Below are positions 15,889 through 25,223 of a DNA stretch of 64,000 nucleotides, in pieces. Within the stretch, counting starts at the first letter, position 1. Every line of letters begins with the position of its first letter. The notes under the pieces were generated by a model. The model made no database searches. It was not told the DNA's origin and saw nothing but the letters and a program-made list of their open reading frames with translations. Origin of the DNA: an uncultured Bacteroidales bacterium (GTDB lineage: Bacteria; Bacteroidota; Bacteroidia; Bacteroidales; UBA932); assembly GCA_905233345.1 (NCBI GenBank), contig CAJODQ010000002.1:19861-83860 (forward strand), given 5' to 3'. The position numbers were made by a program, and so were the translations under genes.

Positions 15889-17301
15889 ATGTCGAAGCTT
15901 AGCCTCACCCAACAGCAGAAGCAGCTCCAGAAGCTCTCGCCCCTGCAGATCCAGACGATCAAGCTGATCGAGCTTCCCGCGCCGGAACTCGAGCAGCGGA
16001 TCCAGAAGGAGCTGGAGGAGAACCCCGTGCTGGAGGAAGTGGTGGACGATTCGCCGGAAGGTGAGGAGAAGAAGAACGTGTCGCTGAGCGAATACAGTGG
16101 CAGCGACCCGACCCCTTCGTACAAACTCTACGTCAATAACCAGGGCAAGGACCTGAAACCCCAATACAACACTTTCTCCGTGCGGGAGAGCTTCCACCAG
16201 AGCCTGGAATCACAGCTCGGATACTGCAAGCTCGACGAGCGGCAGCACCAGATCGCCCTGTTCATCATCGGCATGATCGACGACGACGGCTACCTGCGGC
16301 GCGACCTCGAGTCGCTCTGCGATGACATCTCGTTCCGGCTCGGCATTGAGACGACGGTGGAGGAAGTGGAGCAGTTGCTGAGCCTGATTCAGGAATTCGA
16401 CCCGGCCGGCGTGGGTGCGCGCGACCTGCGCGAATGCCTGCTATTGCAGTTGCGCACCAAGACCCAGACCCCGAGCGTGCAGCTGGCCACCCGCATCCTG
16501 CGCGACTATTTCGTGGAATTCACCAAGAAGCACTATACCAAGATCACGGCCAAGCTCAACATCACGGAAGAGGAGCTCAAGGAGGCCATTGCCGAGATCG
16601 TGCGCCTCAATCCGCGACCCGGCGGACAGATCGACGACTCCTACACCGAGCAGTTGCAGCAGGTGGTCCCGGATTTCCTGGTGGAGCTCAAGGACGGCGA
16701 GCCCGTCATGTCGATGCCGCGCTTCTCCGTGCCGGAGCTCAAGGTCAACAAGCGCTACGCCGATGTGCTGATGGAGGCCGCCAACAGCGCTACCCGCGAG
16801 AAAAAGGAAGCCGCCACCTTCGTCAAGCAGAAGCTCGACTCGGCCAAGTGGTTCATCGAAGCCATCAAGCAGCGGCACAACACCCTGCAGAACACGATGA
16901 ACGCCATCATCGACTACCAGCACGACTTTTTCATCGACGGCGACGAGACCCTGCTCAAGCCGATGGTGCTGCGCAACATCGCGGAAAAGACGGGCCTCGA
17001 CATCTCGACCATCTCCCGCGTGGTGAACTGCAAATATGTCCAGACGCATTTCGGCATCTATCCGTTGAAATATTTCTTCTCGGAAGGACTCGTGGCCAAC
17101 GACGGCGAGGAGGTCTCCACACGCGAGATCAAGACCATCCTGACCACCAGCATCGAAGAGGAAGACAAGCGCAAGCCGCTCACCGACGAGGAGCTGGTGG
17201 CCGTGCTTGACGCCAAGGGCTACAAGGTGGCGCGCCGCACCGTGGCCAAGTACCGCGAGCAGCTCAACATCCCCATCGCGCGACTCCGCAAAGAACTCTA
17301 A
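15889..17301 (+). CDS. rpoN: RNA polymerase sigma-54 factor
   Basis: Alternative sigma factor that recognises -24/-12 promoters and needs an ATP-driven activator. The 470-residue protein has region I (SLTQQQKQLQKLSPLQIQTI, activator-responsive, Gln/Leu-rich), an acidic linker, the core-binding region, the helix-turn-helix (LRNIAEKTGLDISTISRVVN) and the RpoN box ARRTVAKYRE (448-457) that reads the -24 element. All parts look intact. A matching promoter lies at 4676-4693. No NtrC-type activator gene is in the window. Confidence 0.98.
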   Translation: MSKLSLTQQQKQLQKLSPLQIQTIKLIELPAPELEQRIQKELEENPVLEEVVDDSPEGEEKKNVSLSEYSGSDPTPSYKLYVNNQGKDLKPQYNTFSVRESFHQSLESQLGYCKLDERQHQIALFIIGMIDDDGYLRRDLESLCDDISFRLGIETTVEEVEQLLSLIQEFDPAGVGARDLRECLLLQLRTKTQTPSVQLATRILRDYFVEFTKKHYTKITAKLNITEEELKEAIAEIVRLNPRPGGQIDDSYTEQLQQVVPDFLVELKDGEPVMSMPRFSVPELKVNKRYADVLMEAANSATREKKEAATFVKQKLDSAKWFIEAIKQRHNTLQNTMNAIIDYQHDFFIDGDETLLKPMVLRNIAEKTGLDISTISRVVNCKYVQTHFGIYPLKYFFSEGLVANDGEEVSTREIKTILTTSIEEEDKRKPLTDEELVAVLDAKGYKVARRTVAKYREQLNIPIARLRKEL

Positions 17302-17311
17302 TATTCTGCAT

Positions 17312-17719
17312 ATGACCAAGATGAAAACCGTCTACCTGGGCGAGCTCCGCTGCGAGGCCGAGCACCTCGACTCAGGCAGCAAGATCCGCACCGTGGCCCC
17401 GAAAGACAACAATGGCGACGGTTCCCTTTTCTCCCCCACCGATCTCTTCGCCACCTCGCTCGGCTGCTGCATGCTGACCATCATAGGCATGGCTGCCCGC
17501 ACCCACGGCTTCTCGATCGACGGCACCACCATCACCACTGAGAAAGTGATGGCAGCCAACCCGCGCCGCGTGGCCGAGTTGCACCTCGATATCCAGCTGC
17601 CCGCCGGCAGCAACTACTCTGACAAGGAGAAGGCCCTGATCGAGAACGCGGCCAAGACCTGCCCGGTTGCCAATTCCCTGCACCCGGACATCAAGAAAGT
17701 CATCGTCTTCCACTGGTAG
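17312..17719 (+). CDS. OsmC/Ohr family protein
   Basis: Small (135-residue) thiol-peroxidase-fold protein; family members reduce organic hydroperoxides or act on sulfur compounds. It carries FSPTDLFATSLGCCMLTIIGMAA, with the first conserved Cys in the GCC pair, and the second family Cys in ENAAKTCPVANSLHPDI. The ATG at 17312 (MTKMKTVYLGEL) or 17321 could each be used; the first is annotated. It ends the rpoN operon. Its last 20 bases overlap the convergent membrane-protein gene. Whether it acts as Ohr, OsmC or a YhfA-like protein is unclear. Confidence 0.88.
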   Translation: MTKMKTVYLGELRCEAEHLDSGSKIRTVAPKDNNGDGSLFSPTDLFATSLGCCMLTIIGMAARTHGFSIDGTTITTEKVMAANPRRVAELHLDIQLPAGSNYSDKEKALIENAAKTCPVANSLHPDIKKVIVFHW

Positions 17720-18503
17720 TGCCCAGCTGCTCGGTCGCGTAATCGTATTCCGAGCCCCGGGTGCTGTGGGGGATAGTGAAGACAAGCACCATCACCAGCA
17801 CGGCCAGGATAACCAACCATTTGTTGTACTTCCACTTCAGGGTGGCGACAGCCGCCAGGAAGAAGAGGAAGGCAATGAGGGTTTTATTGTCGGTCAGATC
17901 CGAGCCAAAGGGAAATCCCGTCCACCAGGGACCGAAAGCCGCGTGCTGTACGAGCGGGCCCAGGATGAAGCCGCCGATAAAGAGCGTTACTGTCGTCACA
18001 ATCAGCCACTTGCCGTATTTCTTTCCGGAGATGACCCGCAGGAAAGTATAGACGGCGAAGAGCATGGCGGCGAACATAAACAGGATATGCGGAATCAGAA
18101 TGCCGGCCGGAACGTCGTTCCGGAACCGGATCACGACCGGGCCGTCATCCGGATAATTCTTTCCTTCGATCGTAAGGTAATACTGCAGTTTTCCGGCGAC
18201 GGGCTGAACCGGCAAGTCGGCACCCCGCAAGCTGTCGTCCTCCCAGCCGAAATCTTCCGTCGTAAAAGCATCGTCCGTAGGATAGCGGCGGTAATGGATT
18301 TGCGCATCAACGTCGGACGGGACACCATACAGCAGCACCCTCGCATCGTGCCGGACCCCGCTCCGGGGTAATTTCAGCGGGTAGCTGTCCCCGCTCAACT
18401 CCACAGTCACACGCTTGGGGTTGGTGGGACCGGTCATGCGCTGGTATACGCTCAGCGTCAAGGTGATGGCAACGGCCAGTAGCCAGCATATCCAATTTTT
18501 CAT
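17700..18503 (-). CDS. Membrane protein of unknown function
   Basis: I do not recognise the family. The 267-residue protein has an N-terminal membrane anchor (about 4-20), an extracytoplasmic beta-rich domain (about 25-125, with VTVELSGDSYPLKLPRSGVRHDARVLLYG-type strands), and four hydrophobic segments in the C-terminal half (about 135-250). A similar layout of a small periplasmic beta domain plus a helical bundle occurs in sensors and transport accessories, but no catalytic motif is visible. It overlaps the end of the M28 peptidase gene upstream by four bases (ATGA), so the two are an operon. Confidence 0.7.
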   Translation of the reverse strand: MKNWICWLLAVAITLTLSVYQRMTGPTNPKRVTVELSGDSYPLKLPRSGVRHDARVLLYGVPSDVDAQIHYRRYPTDDAFTTEDFGWEDDSLRGADLPVQPVAGKLQYYLTIEGKNYPDDGPVVIRFRNDVPAGILIPHILFMFAAMLFAVYTFLRVISGKKYGKWLIVTTVTLFIGGFILGPLVQHAAFGPWWTGFPFGSDLTDNKTLIAFLFFLAAVATLKWKYNKWLVILAVLVMVLVFTIPHSTRGSEYDYATEQLGTTSGRR

Positions 18504-19768
18504 GGCTCGGGCGTATTTAAATGTACTTGTAAGATGATCGTTTCATCGCCCCGGAGCACCTTCACGGGGATGGTCGTACCCGCCTGGAGTTCCGACAGGC
18601 GCTCCATGTATTCCTGAATGTCCTTGACGGGCTTGCCGTCGATCTCCACGATGATGTCGCCGCTCCGCATGCCAGCCGCATGAGCAGGCTTTCCCGCCAC
18701 GACAATGTCGGCACGCACACCGGGCGTCGTGCTGGCGCCCGTGACATCCGGCATAAGACCCAATGTCACCTTGAACTTGGCGTGACTCATCTGCTGGCAG
18801 CTGGGCACGTTGATGAAATCGGGGGCTTCCGGCAGGCTCGCCAATCGGGCGACCAGTTCCTCCGTGAAGGCCAGCGTCTGCTGCATGCCGTCATAATTCA
18901 GGGTGGAAGGCACATCGTCCGGAGTGTGGTATTCCATGTGTCCGCCTGTCGTCAGATAGAACACGGGGATGTCGGCAGCCACGAACGAAGCCTGGTCGCT
19001 GGGACCATAACCATCCGGTGTGCAGCGGATGTGCAGGCCGGTTTGCGCAGCCGCCTGCTCGGCGATTGCCTGGAATTGCGTGCTCGTTCCCGTGCCGGAA
19101 ACACTCAGGCTGCTGTCCCGCATACGCCCCACCATGTCCAGATTGACCATGGCGACAATGCCTTTGAGGTCAGCGGGAAGATTGATGCGGCGCGCGTCCT
19201 CCTGCTTCATCCATTCCACAAAGCTTTTGGAACCGACAATACCCTGTTCCTCCGCGCCGAAAAAGGCGAAGATGATGCTTCGGGGCATTTTCGCTTTCTT
19301 GAAGTGCCGGGCCAGGGCCAGAATCACGGCATCGCCGCTGGCGTTGTCATCGGCGCCTGGATGTACCCCCAGGGTGTCGGGACGCCGTGAGCCGGATTCC
19401 TTTCCACCCAGGCCCAGGTGGTCATAATGCGCGCCGACCAGGATGTATTCATGCTTCAGGTGCTTGTCTTTTCCCGGAAGGACGGCGATGATATTATGGC
19501 TGGTTATCTGCTCGGTCTTGCCAAAGCTGAAATCCTGAAAGTATCCTTTCTGCTTTTTGCCCTTGACAACGGGCTTGAGATGCAGCCGGCGGAGTTGGCC
19601 GGCCAGATAATCGGAAGCCAGGGTATCCCCGGCCGTCGCCGGGAATCGACCTCCCAATTCCTGAGAGGCCAGGTACTCTACCACTTGTCTCATGTCCTCC
19701 TGACTTTGTGCGTGCGCTGGCAGGGCAAGCGCAAAAGCCAGAAGCAACAGCACTATTGCTTTTCTCAT
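18500..19768 (-). CDS. Secreted M28 family metallopeptidase with PDZ domain
   Basis: Predicted periplasmic or exported aminopeptidase, 422 residues. A signal peptide (ending LPAHAQ, about 20) is followed by the M28 zinc peptidase domain with its ligands in VGAHYDHLG, HPGADDNASG and FGAEEQGIVGS, then VNLDMVGRM and a late TTGGHMEYHTPDDVPS. A PDZ domain (about 325-415: VRADIVVAGKPAHAAGMRSGDIIVEIDGKPVKD) closes the protein. The start at 19768 is chosen for the signal peptide. A TATTTTTG box (19795-19802) may be its promoter. Pairs with the membrane protein downstream. Confidence 0.93.
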   Translation of the reverse strand: MRKAIVLLLLAFALALPAHAQSQEDMRQVVEYLASQELGGRFPATAGDTLASDYLAGQLRRLHLKPVVKGKKQKGYFQDFSFGKTEQITSHNIIAVLPGKDKHLKHEYILVGAHYDHLGLGGKESGSRRPDTLGVHPGADDNASGDAVILALARHFKKAKMPRSIIFAFFGAEEQGIVGSKSFVEWMKQEDARRINLPADLKGIVAMVNLDMVGRMRDSSLSVSGTGTSTQFQAIAEQAAAQTGLHIRCTPDGYGPSDQASFVAADIPVFYLTTGGHMEYHTPDDVPSTLNYDGMQQTLAFTEELVARLASLPEAPDFINVPSCQQMSHAKFKVTLGLMPDVTGASTTPGVRADIVVAGKPAHAAGMRSGDIIVEIDGKPVKDIQEYMERLSELQAGTTIPVKVLRGDETIILQVHLNTPEP

Positions 19769-19812
19769 GAATCCAGCTTGATTGATTCCGGCTTCAAAAA
19801 TAGGAAAAAAAG

Positions 19813-21855
19813 CTAGGGAAGCAAGCCTAATTTTTCCAACAGTGCTTCGGGTTCCGGATCCCGGCCGCGGAAATCGCGGTAGAGGATGTCGGCGTCCACG
19901 CAACCGCCCCGGGAGAGCAGGGTCTTCCGGAAATGTTCCGCCGCTTCGCGGTTGAAGATGCCTTTTTCCTTGAACCAGGCAAAGGCATCTGCCTCCAGCA
20001 CTTCGGCCCACTTGTACGAGTAGTAGCCCGCTGCATAGCCGCCGGAAAAGATGTGGTTGAAGGAAGGAGAGATGGCGCTCCCTTCGATCAACGGCAGGAC
20101 CGCCGTCGGGCGGAGCGTAGCCTGCTCAAAGGCTACGACGTCGCCCTCCGGGGCGGCGGCGCGGTCATGCCAGTCCATGTCGAGGATGCCGAACTGCAGC
20201 TGGCGCACCTGCCCGTAGCCGGCCAGAAAATTGCGCGCGGCGACGATGCGGTCGACATATTTCAGCGGAATCCCTTCCCCGGTTTGCCAGTGCCGGGCGA
20301 ACGTTTGCAGGAATTCCGGCTCGTAGGCCCAGTTCTCCATGAGTTGCGAGGGCAGCTCCACAAAATCGCGGACTACATTGGTGCCCGTCAGGGATTTGTA
20401 GCGGCCCTCGGCCAGCATGCCGTGCAGGGCATGGCCAAATTCGTGCAGCAGGGTGGTCACTTCATTGAAGGTCAGGAGCGATGGCGTCGTGGGGGTGGGC
20501 TTGGTGAAATTGGTCACCACCGACACATGGGGACGATCTTCCTGGCCGTTGAAACGGCCGAGTTCCCGGAAAGAAGTCATCCAGGCACCGCCACGCTTGC
20601 TTGCGCGGGGGAAATAGTCCATATAGAGCAGCGCCATCATTCGCCCGTTTTCGTCGCTCACCCGGAAGACCCGTACGTCGGGATGGTAGACCGGGATATC
20701 CGTCCGCGGCTCAAAGCGCAGGCCATAGAGCCGGCCGGCCAGGTCGAAGACGGCCGTCTGGACCGCTTCCAGCTGGAAATAGGGCTTCAACAGCGCGTCG
20801 TCCAGGTCGTAGCGCTCCTTGCGGTATTTCTCCGACCAGTAGCTGAAATCCCAGGGCATCAAGGCCCCTTCAAAACCGTTAGCCCGCGCATAAGCTTCTA
20901 TTTCAGTCACTTCGCGTTGTGCCGCCGGCAAGGAGGGCGCCATTAAACGATCCAGGAAGCGCTGTACGGTATCCGGTTTCCTGGCCATGCGTTCTTCCAG
21001 GGCATAGTCGGCATAGGTCGGATGCCCCAGCAACTGCGCTTTCTCAGCACGCAGGGCGACGATCTGGCGGATGAGCGCCGTGTTGTCGACCTCGCCACCC
21101 ACGCATTTTCCGTTGTAGGCACTCCACATCCGCTCCCGCAGATCCCTGCGGTCGCTGTATTTGAGGAAAGGTCCGTAACTCGGCTGATGGAGGGTGAAAA
21201 TCCAACCCTGCTCGCCGCGGCCTTGTGCTTCGGTGGCAGCCATTTCGCGCACGTAATCAGGCAAGCCGGCCAGGTCTGCTTCATCGGTCAGGTGCAGGGT
21301 GAAGGCGTTGGTGGCAGCCAGCACGTTTTGGCCGAATTTCAGCGTGGCCAGCGACAGCTCCTCCGAAAGTTGGGTAAAGCGCGCTTTCTGGTCTGGCGGC
21401 AAGTTGGCGCCATGCCGGGTAAACGATTTCCAGCTTTCTTCGAGCAGTTTGTCCGCTTCCGTATCGAGCTGCAGCGCAGCCCGTTGCTCCCACACGGCCT
21501 TGACCCGTGCAAAGAGCGGCTCGTTGAGCAGGATCGAGAGGCTGTGCTGGGTCAGCAGCGGCGCGGCTTCCTCAGCAATCTGGTCCATGTTGTCGTTGGT
21601 GCAGGCCTCTGTCAGGTTGAAAAAAATGTTGGAGATCCGGTCGAGATCGCGGCCGGCGGCTTCCAGCGCCTCGATGGTATTGGCAAAGGTCGGGGCTTCG
21701 GGATTGTCTACGATCGCCTGGATCTCGCGCTGGGCGCGGGCGATGGCTTCGCGGAAAGCCGGAAGATAATCACTTTCCTGAATCAGGTCGAAGACGGGGG
21801 CGCCGTAAGGCAAGGAAGAATCCGTCAGCAGCGGGTTGATGCGGTTTTCGTTCAT
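19813..21855 (-). CDS. M3 family peptidase (oligopeptidase/peptidyl-dipeptidase Dcp-like), cytoplasmic
   Basis: A 680-residue thimet-oligopeptidase-fold zinc peptidase. The zinc motif HEFGH sits in TTLLHEFGHALHGMLAEGRY, with the third ligand Glu expected in RDFVELPSQLMENW. No signal peptide is seen, so it should act on short peptides in the cytoplasm; a secreted relative is at 32101-34197. The -7 box TATCTTTG (21860-21867, minus strand) ends four bases before the ATG, predicting a leaderless message. Choice between Dcp and oligopeptidase A cannot be made from motifs alone. Confidence 0.94.
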   Translation of the reverse strand: MNENRINPLLTDSSLPYGAPVFDLIQESDYLPAFREAIARAQREIQAIVDNPEAPTFANTIEALEAAGRDLDRISNIFFNLTEACTNDNMDQIAEEAAPLLTQHSLSILLNEPLFARVKAVWEQRAALQLDTEADKLLEESWKSFTRHGANLPPDQKARFTQLSEELSLATLKFGQNVLAATNAFTLHLTDEADLAGLPDYVREMAATEAQGRGEQGWIFTLHQPSYGPFLKYSDRRDLRERMWSAYNGKCVGGEVDNTALIRQIVALRAEKAQLLGHPTYADYALEERMARKPDTVQRFLDRLMAPSLPAAQREVTEIEAYARANGFEGALMPWDFSYWSEKYRKERYDLDDALLKPYFQLEAVQTAVFDLAGRLYGLRFEPRTDIPVYHPDVRVFRVSDENGRMMALLYMDYFPRASKRGGAWMTSFRELGRFNGQEDRPHVSVVTNFTKPTPTTPSLLTFNEVTTLLHEFGHALHGMLAEGRYKSLTGTNVVRDFVELPSQLMENWAYEPEFLQTFARHWQTGEGIPLKYVDRIVAARNFLAGYGQVRQLQFGILDMDWHDRAAAPEGDVVAFEQATLRPTAVLPLIEGSAISPSFNHIFSGGYAAGYYSYKWAEVLEADAFAWFKEKGIFNREAAEHFRKTLLSRGGCVDADILYRDFRGRDPEPEALLEKLGLLP

Positions 21856-21858
21856 GAC

Positions 21859-22227
21859 TCAAAGATACGCATTATTTTGGCAGCCGCCCTCCCAAATGTG
21901 GACCGTGCCGGAACGCGAGATCCGGTACGCGCAGTCGTAACACCAGTAAGTGCGCCGGCCGGGCAGCAGGCTGCGGCTGTTTGTATAGACTTCGAAGTTA
22001 AAGTCCAGGCCCGCCAGTTCCGCGACCGACAACTTGCTGTGCCCCGTGCGGAGCTGGGCTTTCAGAATTTTCCAGTTACTGGCCAGGATACGGTTGATGG
22101 TCCGGAAGCCCTTGTCCCGCTCCCGCCGCCGCTGGTTGTGGTAATCGGTCCGGCAGTCGTCGCAGCAGAATTTCTTGTCACTGCGCCCTTCATAGGGCAT
22201 CCCGCAGTGGGCACAGATTCTATCCAT
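21859..22227 (-). CDS. Zinc-ribbon protein of unknown function
   Basis: A 122-residue protein with an N-terminal CxxC...CxxC zinc ribbon (CAHCGMPYEG and KKFCCDDCR), a basic helix (YHNQRRRERDKGF) and a C-terminal CYDC pair. The fold resembles DUF2116-type zinc ribbons, with possible nucleic-acid binding by the Arg-rich segment (inference). The start at 22227 removes an unlikely N-terminal extension. A TATCTTTG box at 22247-22254 gives a 19-base leader. It is divergent from ssb. Confidence 0.7.
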   Translation of the reverse strand: MDRICAHCGMPYEGRSDKKFCCDDCRTDYHNQRRRERDKGFRTINRILASNWKILKAQLRTGHSKLSVAELAGLDFNFEVYTNSRSLLPGRRTYWCYDCAYRISRSGTVHIWEGGCQNNAYL

Positions 22228-22348
22228 GGTCTTTTCTCCTTTTTCACAAAGATAGCCCGGCCGGGGTGCAAATAAAAACTCGGAGGAAAGATTTACAGAA
22301 TCTCGGGAAAGCATAGGAAAATCCAATTTTTCCGCCTGGCATTGCAGC

Positions 22349-22384
22349 CGTTTCGAAACGTTTATACACGTTTATATCCGTTTA
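22349..22384 (+). repeat. Four CGTTT repeats with exact 10-base period upstream of ssb
   Basis: CGTTTC (22349) and CGTTTA (22359, 22369, 22379) recur every 10 bases, one helical turn, and the first unit is part of the palindrome CGTTTCGAAACG (22349-22360). The array ends just before the putative ssb promoter (TTG 22390-22392, then TTACTTTG 22413-22420). It looks like a same-face protein-binding array. Confidence 0.6.
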
Positions 22385-22445
22385 GCCTATTGTTAGCCGT
22401 ACTTTTCCCTATTTACTTTGCCGCCGAACACAAAAACACAACATT

Positions 22446-22793
22446 ATGATTGAGAACGAATTTTTAAACAGAGTGGAACTCAGGGGACGCGTCGGACACG
22501 ACCCCAAGGTTTTCAGTGTGGGAGATGCGCAGGTCGCGCGGTTCTCTTTGGCAACGAACGAGGCATTCCGGGGGAAGAGCGGGGAACTCCGCGAGGAAAC
22601 CACCTGGCACAATGTCGCGGCTTGGGCAGGCAGGAACATCATGGATTTCAAGGAGATCCGAAAAGGCGCATTCGTTTCGCTGGTGGGCCGCCTGCGCAAC
22701 ATCAAGTACACCGGCAATGACGGAACGGAACGCAGCCTGGTCGAGGTCGTAGCCGGACGCCTGGAGCCTTGCCTCCCGGCCGGACAGGCATAG
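22446..22793 (+). CDS. ssb: Single-stranded DNA-binding protein, tail-less
   Basis: OB-fold protein of 115 residues: NRVELRGRVGHDPKV, ARFSLATNE, the Trp-containing ETTWHNVAAWAG, KGAFVSLVGRLRNIKY and RSLVEVVAGRLE. Ordinary SSB continues into a flexible linker and an acidic tip (DDDIPF-like) that recruits partners. Here the protein stops right after the OB fold with a neutral end, so the tail is absent. It may be an accessory SSB paralogue rather than the essential one (inference). Phased repeats lie upstream. Confidence 0.9.
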   Translation: MIENEFLNRVELRGRVGHDPKVFSVGDAQVARFSLATNEAFRGKSGELREETTWHNVAAWAGRNIMDFKEIRKGAFVSLVGRLRNIKYTGNDGTERSLVEVVAGRLEPCLPAGQA

Positions 22794-22891
22794 CCCTCCG
22801 ACAGGTCTTTTTCTGGTAGAACTCGGGCCATTTGTCGCAGTATGCCAAAAATTACGTATTTTTGCCATCGCATCAATTGATTCTGCAAGAA

Positions 22892-24367
22892 ATGGCTCGA
22901 GCTTTTTACCTCTACAATACCCTGTCGCATCAGAAGGAACTGTTCGTACCCGTCCATCCGGGCATGGTGGGCATGTATGTCTGCGGACCGACGGTCTATG
23001 GCGACGCCCATCTGGGACATGCCCGTCCCGGTATCACCTACGACGTCTTGTTCCGGCTCTTCAAACAGCTGGGCTACAAGGTGCGCTACGTCCGCAACAT
23101 CACCGATGTGGGTCACCTGGAAAACGATGCCGACACGGGCGAGGACAAGATCGCCAAGAAAGCACGGATCGAGCAGCTCGAACCGATGGAAGTCGTGCAG
23201 ACCTACACCCTGCGCTACCACGACGCCATGCGCAAGCTCAATGTGCTGCCGCCGTCCATCGAGCCGCGTGCCTCCGGACATATCATTGAGCAGATCGCCC
23301 TGGTGCAGAAGATCCTCGATGCCGGTTATGCCTACGAGAGCAACGGCTCCATCTATTTCGATGTGGCCAAATACGACGAGAAGCACCACTACGGGATCCT
23401 TTCGGGCCGAAACCTCGAAGACACCCGTGAAGGAACCCGCAACCTCGACGGACAGGACGACAAGCATTCCCCGCTCGATTTCGCCCTCTGGAAAAAGGCT
23501 TCGCCCGAGCACATCATGCACTGGCCCTCGCCCTGGAGCGAAGGCTTCCCGGGCTGGCACCTGGAATGCTCGGCCATGAGTGAGAAATACCTGGGCGAGG
23601 TGTTCGATATCCACGGCGGCGGCATGGACCTGATGTTCCCGCACCACGAGTGCGAACTGGCCCAGAACACCGCTTCCCGCGGCCAGGGCGGCGTCCACTA
23701 CTGGATGCACAACAACATGATCACCATCAAGGGCCAGAAGATGGGCAAGTCGCTGGGCAACTTCATTACGCTCGACGAACTGTTCTCCGGCAACAATCAG
23801 GTCCTCGACCAGGCCTACAGCCCGATGACCGTGCGCTTCTTCATCCTGCAGGCCCACTACCGCAGCCCGCTCGACTTCAGCAACGAAGCCTTGCAGGCCG
23901 CCGAGAAGGGGCTCAAGCGCATGATGCAGGCGGCCAAGGATGTGGACAAATTGCCCACTGATCCCAAGGCTCCGGCCAACGCCGAGATTGCAGCCCTGCC
24001 CGACAAAGTATACGAAGCGTTGTGCGACGACCTCAACACGCCCATCGCCCTGTCCGTGCTCTTCGATGCCGTGCGCATCGTCAACAGCGTCAAGGACAAG
24101 ACCCTGGCCATCAACCCGGCCGACCAACAGACGCTGCAGACCCTCTTCACCGAAGTGCTGCACGACGTGCTGGGCCTGGAAGACGAAGCCGGTGAAAGCG
24201 GCTCCGGCCAGCTGATCGACGGCTTGATCGGCATGATTGTCGACGTGCGCAAACAGGCCAAGGCTGCCAAGGACTGGGCCACCAGCGACCACATCCGCGA
24301 CGAACTCAAGGCCCTCGGCGTCCAGATCAAGGACACCAAGGATGGCTGCGAGTGGACGATTGAATAA
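22892..24367 (+). CDS. cysS: Cysteinyl-tRNA synthetase
   Basis: Class I aminoacyl-tRNA synthetase that charges tRNA-Cys. The 491-residue protein has the zinc ligand Cys in [18 protein letters not shown] (which includes the HIGH-like HLGH), the further zinc site around WHLECSAM and [10 protein letters not shown], the KMSKS-like KMGKSLGN, and a C-terminal DALR helical domain. The start at 22892 ([11 protein letters not shown]) fits the family; the frame is open further upstream without similarity. A TATTTTTG -7 box lies at 22857-22864. It converges with the M48 gene nine bases away. Confidence 0.97.
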   Translation: MARAFYLYNTLSHQKELFVPVHPGMVGMYVCGPTVYGDAHLGHARPGITYDVLFRLFKQLGYKVRYVRNITDVGHLENDADTGEDKIAKKARIEQLEPMEVVQTYTLRYHDAMRKLNVLPPSIEPRASGHIIEQIALVQKILDAGYAYESNGSIYFDVAKYDEKHHYGILSGRNLEDTREGTRNLDGQDDKHSPLDFALWKKASPEHIMHWPSPWSEGFPGWHLECSAMSEKYLGEVFDIHGGGMDLMFPHHECELAQNTASRGQGGVHYWMHNNMITIKGQKMGKSLGNFITLDELFSGNNQVLDQAYSPMTVRFFILQAHYRSPLDFSNEALQAAEKGLKRMMQAAKDVDKLPTDPKAPANAEIAALPDKVYEALCDDLNTPIALSVLFDAVRIVNSVKDKTLAINPADQQTLQTLFTEVLHDVLGLEDEAGESGSGQLIDGLIGMIVDVRKQAKAAKDWATSDHIRDELKALGVQIKDTKDGCEWTIE

Positions 24368-24376
24368 TCCGGAAAC

Positions 24377-25180
24377 TTACTTTTGCTGCGGCTGATTCTG
24401 CTGCTGCACGTAGGCCTCTGCCGCCGATTTCATGCGGGCGGCACGCTCTTCCGTGGCCGGATGCGAGGAGAAGGCCTGCTGCACGCCGCTGCTGCGCGAT
24501 GAGGAACTGCCCGAATTCAGCTGCATGAGCTTGACCAGCGAGTTGTACATGCTGTAGGGGCTGTAGCCCTGATTGATGGAGAAAGCGAAGCCAGCCTCGT
24601 CGGCCGCAAACTCCTGTTTCTGGGAGTATTGCGCATTCAGATAAGACTGGGCGATATCACCGAGGACACTGGTGGAGAGGTTGCCGATCAGCGTGCCGGT
24701 GGCCCCCAGGGCCATGCGGGCCGCATAGGCCATGTAGGTCTTCTTCATGGCCGTTTTCGTATCCTTGTTGACCACGTGGCCAATTTCATGGCCGATGACC
24801 GCCATCAGTTCGGCATCATCCATCACGTCCATCAGGCCGGAATACACGCGGATGGAGCCGTCGCCGCAGGCGAAGGCGTTCACTTCGTTGGTCTTGTAGA
24901 CTTTCAGGTTGATGGGGACACCGTTGATGGACTTGACAGTGCCCATGAGTTTCCGCAGACGGGCGTCATACTTTCCTGTTTCCACCGTATTGACGGAGTC
25001 CATGTAGGCGACGGACTGGGCACTGAGCTGGGCGATCTGGTCGTCGGTGATGGACAGGGCCGTCATGGCCGTGCCGGCAGCATTGGCCAGAGATGCCGCA
25101 TCAACGCCGGTGCCGGTCATGATGCCGCAACCCGACAGGGTCAGCATCGCTGCCAGCAGCACAAGGTAAAGTCTTTTCAT
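24377..25180 (-). CDS. M48 family metalloprotease, lipoprotein
   Basis: A 267-residue envelope protease of the BepA/LoiP/YggG type. Lipobox LSGC gives Cys18. The zinc motif HEIGH occurs in LMAVIGHEIGHVVNKDTKTAM, and the third ligand Glu in QKQEFAADEAG. The C-terminal region (HPATEERAARMKSAA) is typical, followed by a Gln-rich end. Relatives degrade misfolded outer-membrane proteins. A -7 box TAACTTTG (25202-25209) provides a separate promoter, 43 bases after asd. Confidence 0.93.
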   Translation of the reverse strand: MKRLYLVLLAAMLTLSGCGIMTGTGVDAASLANAAGTAMTALSITDDQIAQLSAQSVAYMDSVNTVETGKYDARLRKLMGTVKSINGVPINLKVYKTNEVNAFACGDGSIRVYSGLMDVMDDAELMAVIGHEIGHVVNKDTKTAMKKTYMAYAARMALGATGTLIGNLSTSVLGDIAQSYLNAQYSQKQEFAADEAGFAFSINQGYSPYSMYNSLVKLMQLNSGSSSSRSSGVQQAFSSHPATEERAARMKSAAEAYVQQQNQPQQK

Positions 25181-25223
25181 GGTCCTTTGGGATATTTTTC
25201 CCAAAGTTATAAAAAGATACGGA

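Noticed and set aside
22409..24292. 627-codon open frame on the minus strand
   Set aside because: Shadow of ssb and cysS; no recognisable domain, composition typical of reverse-frame translation.
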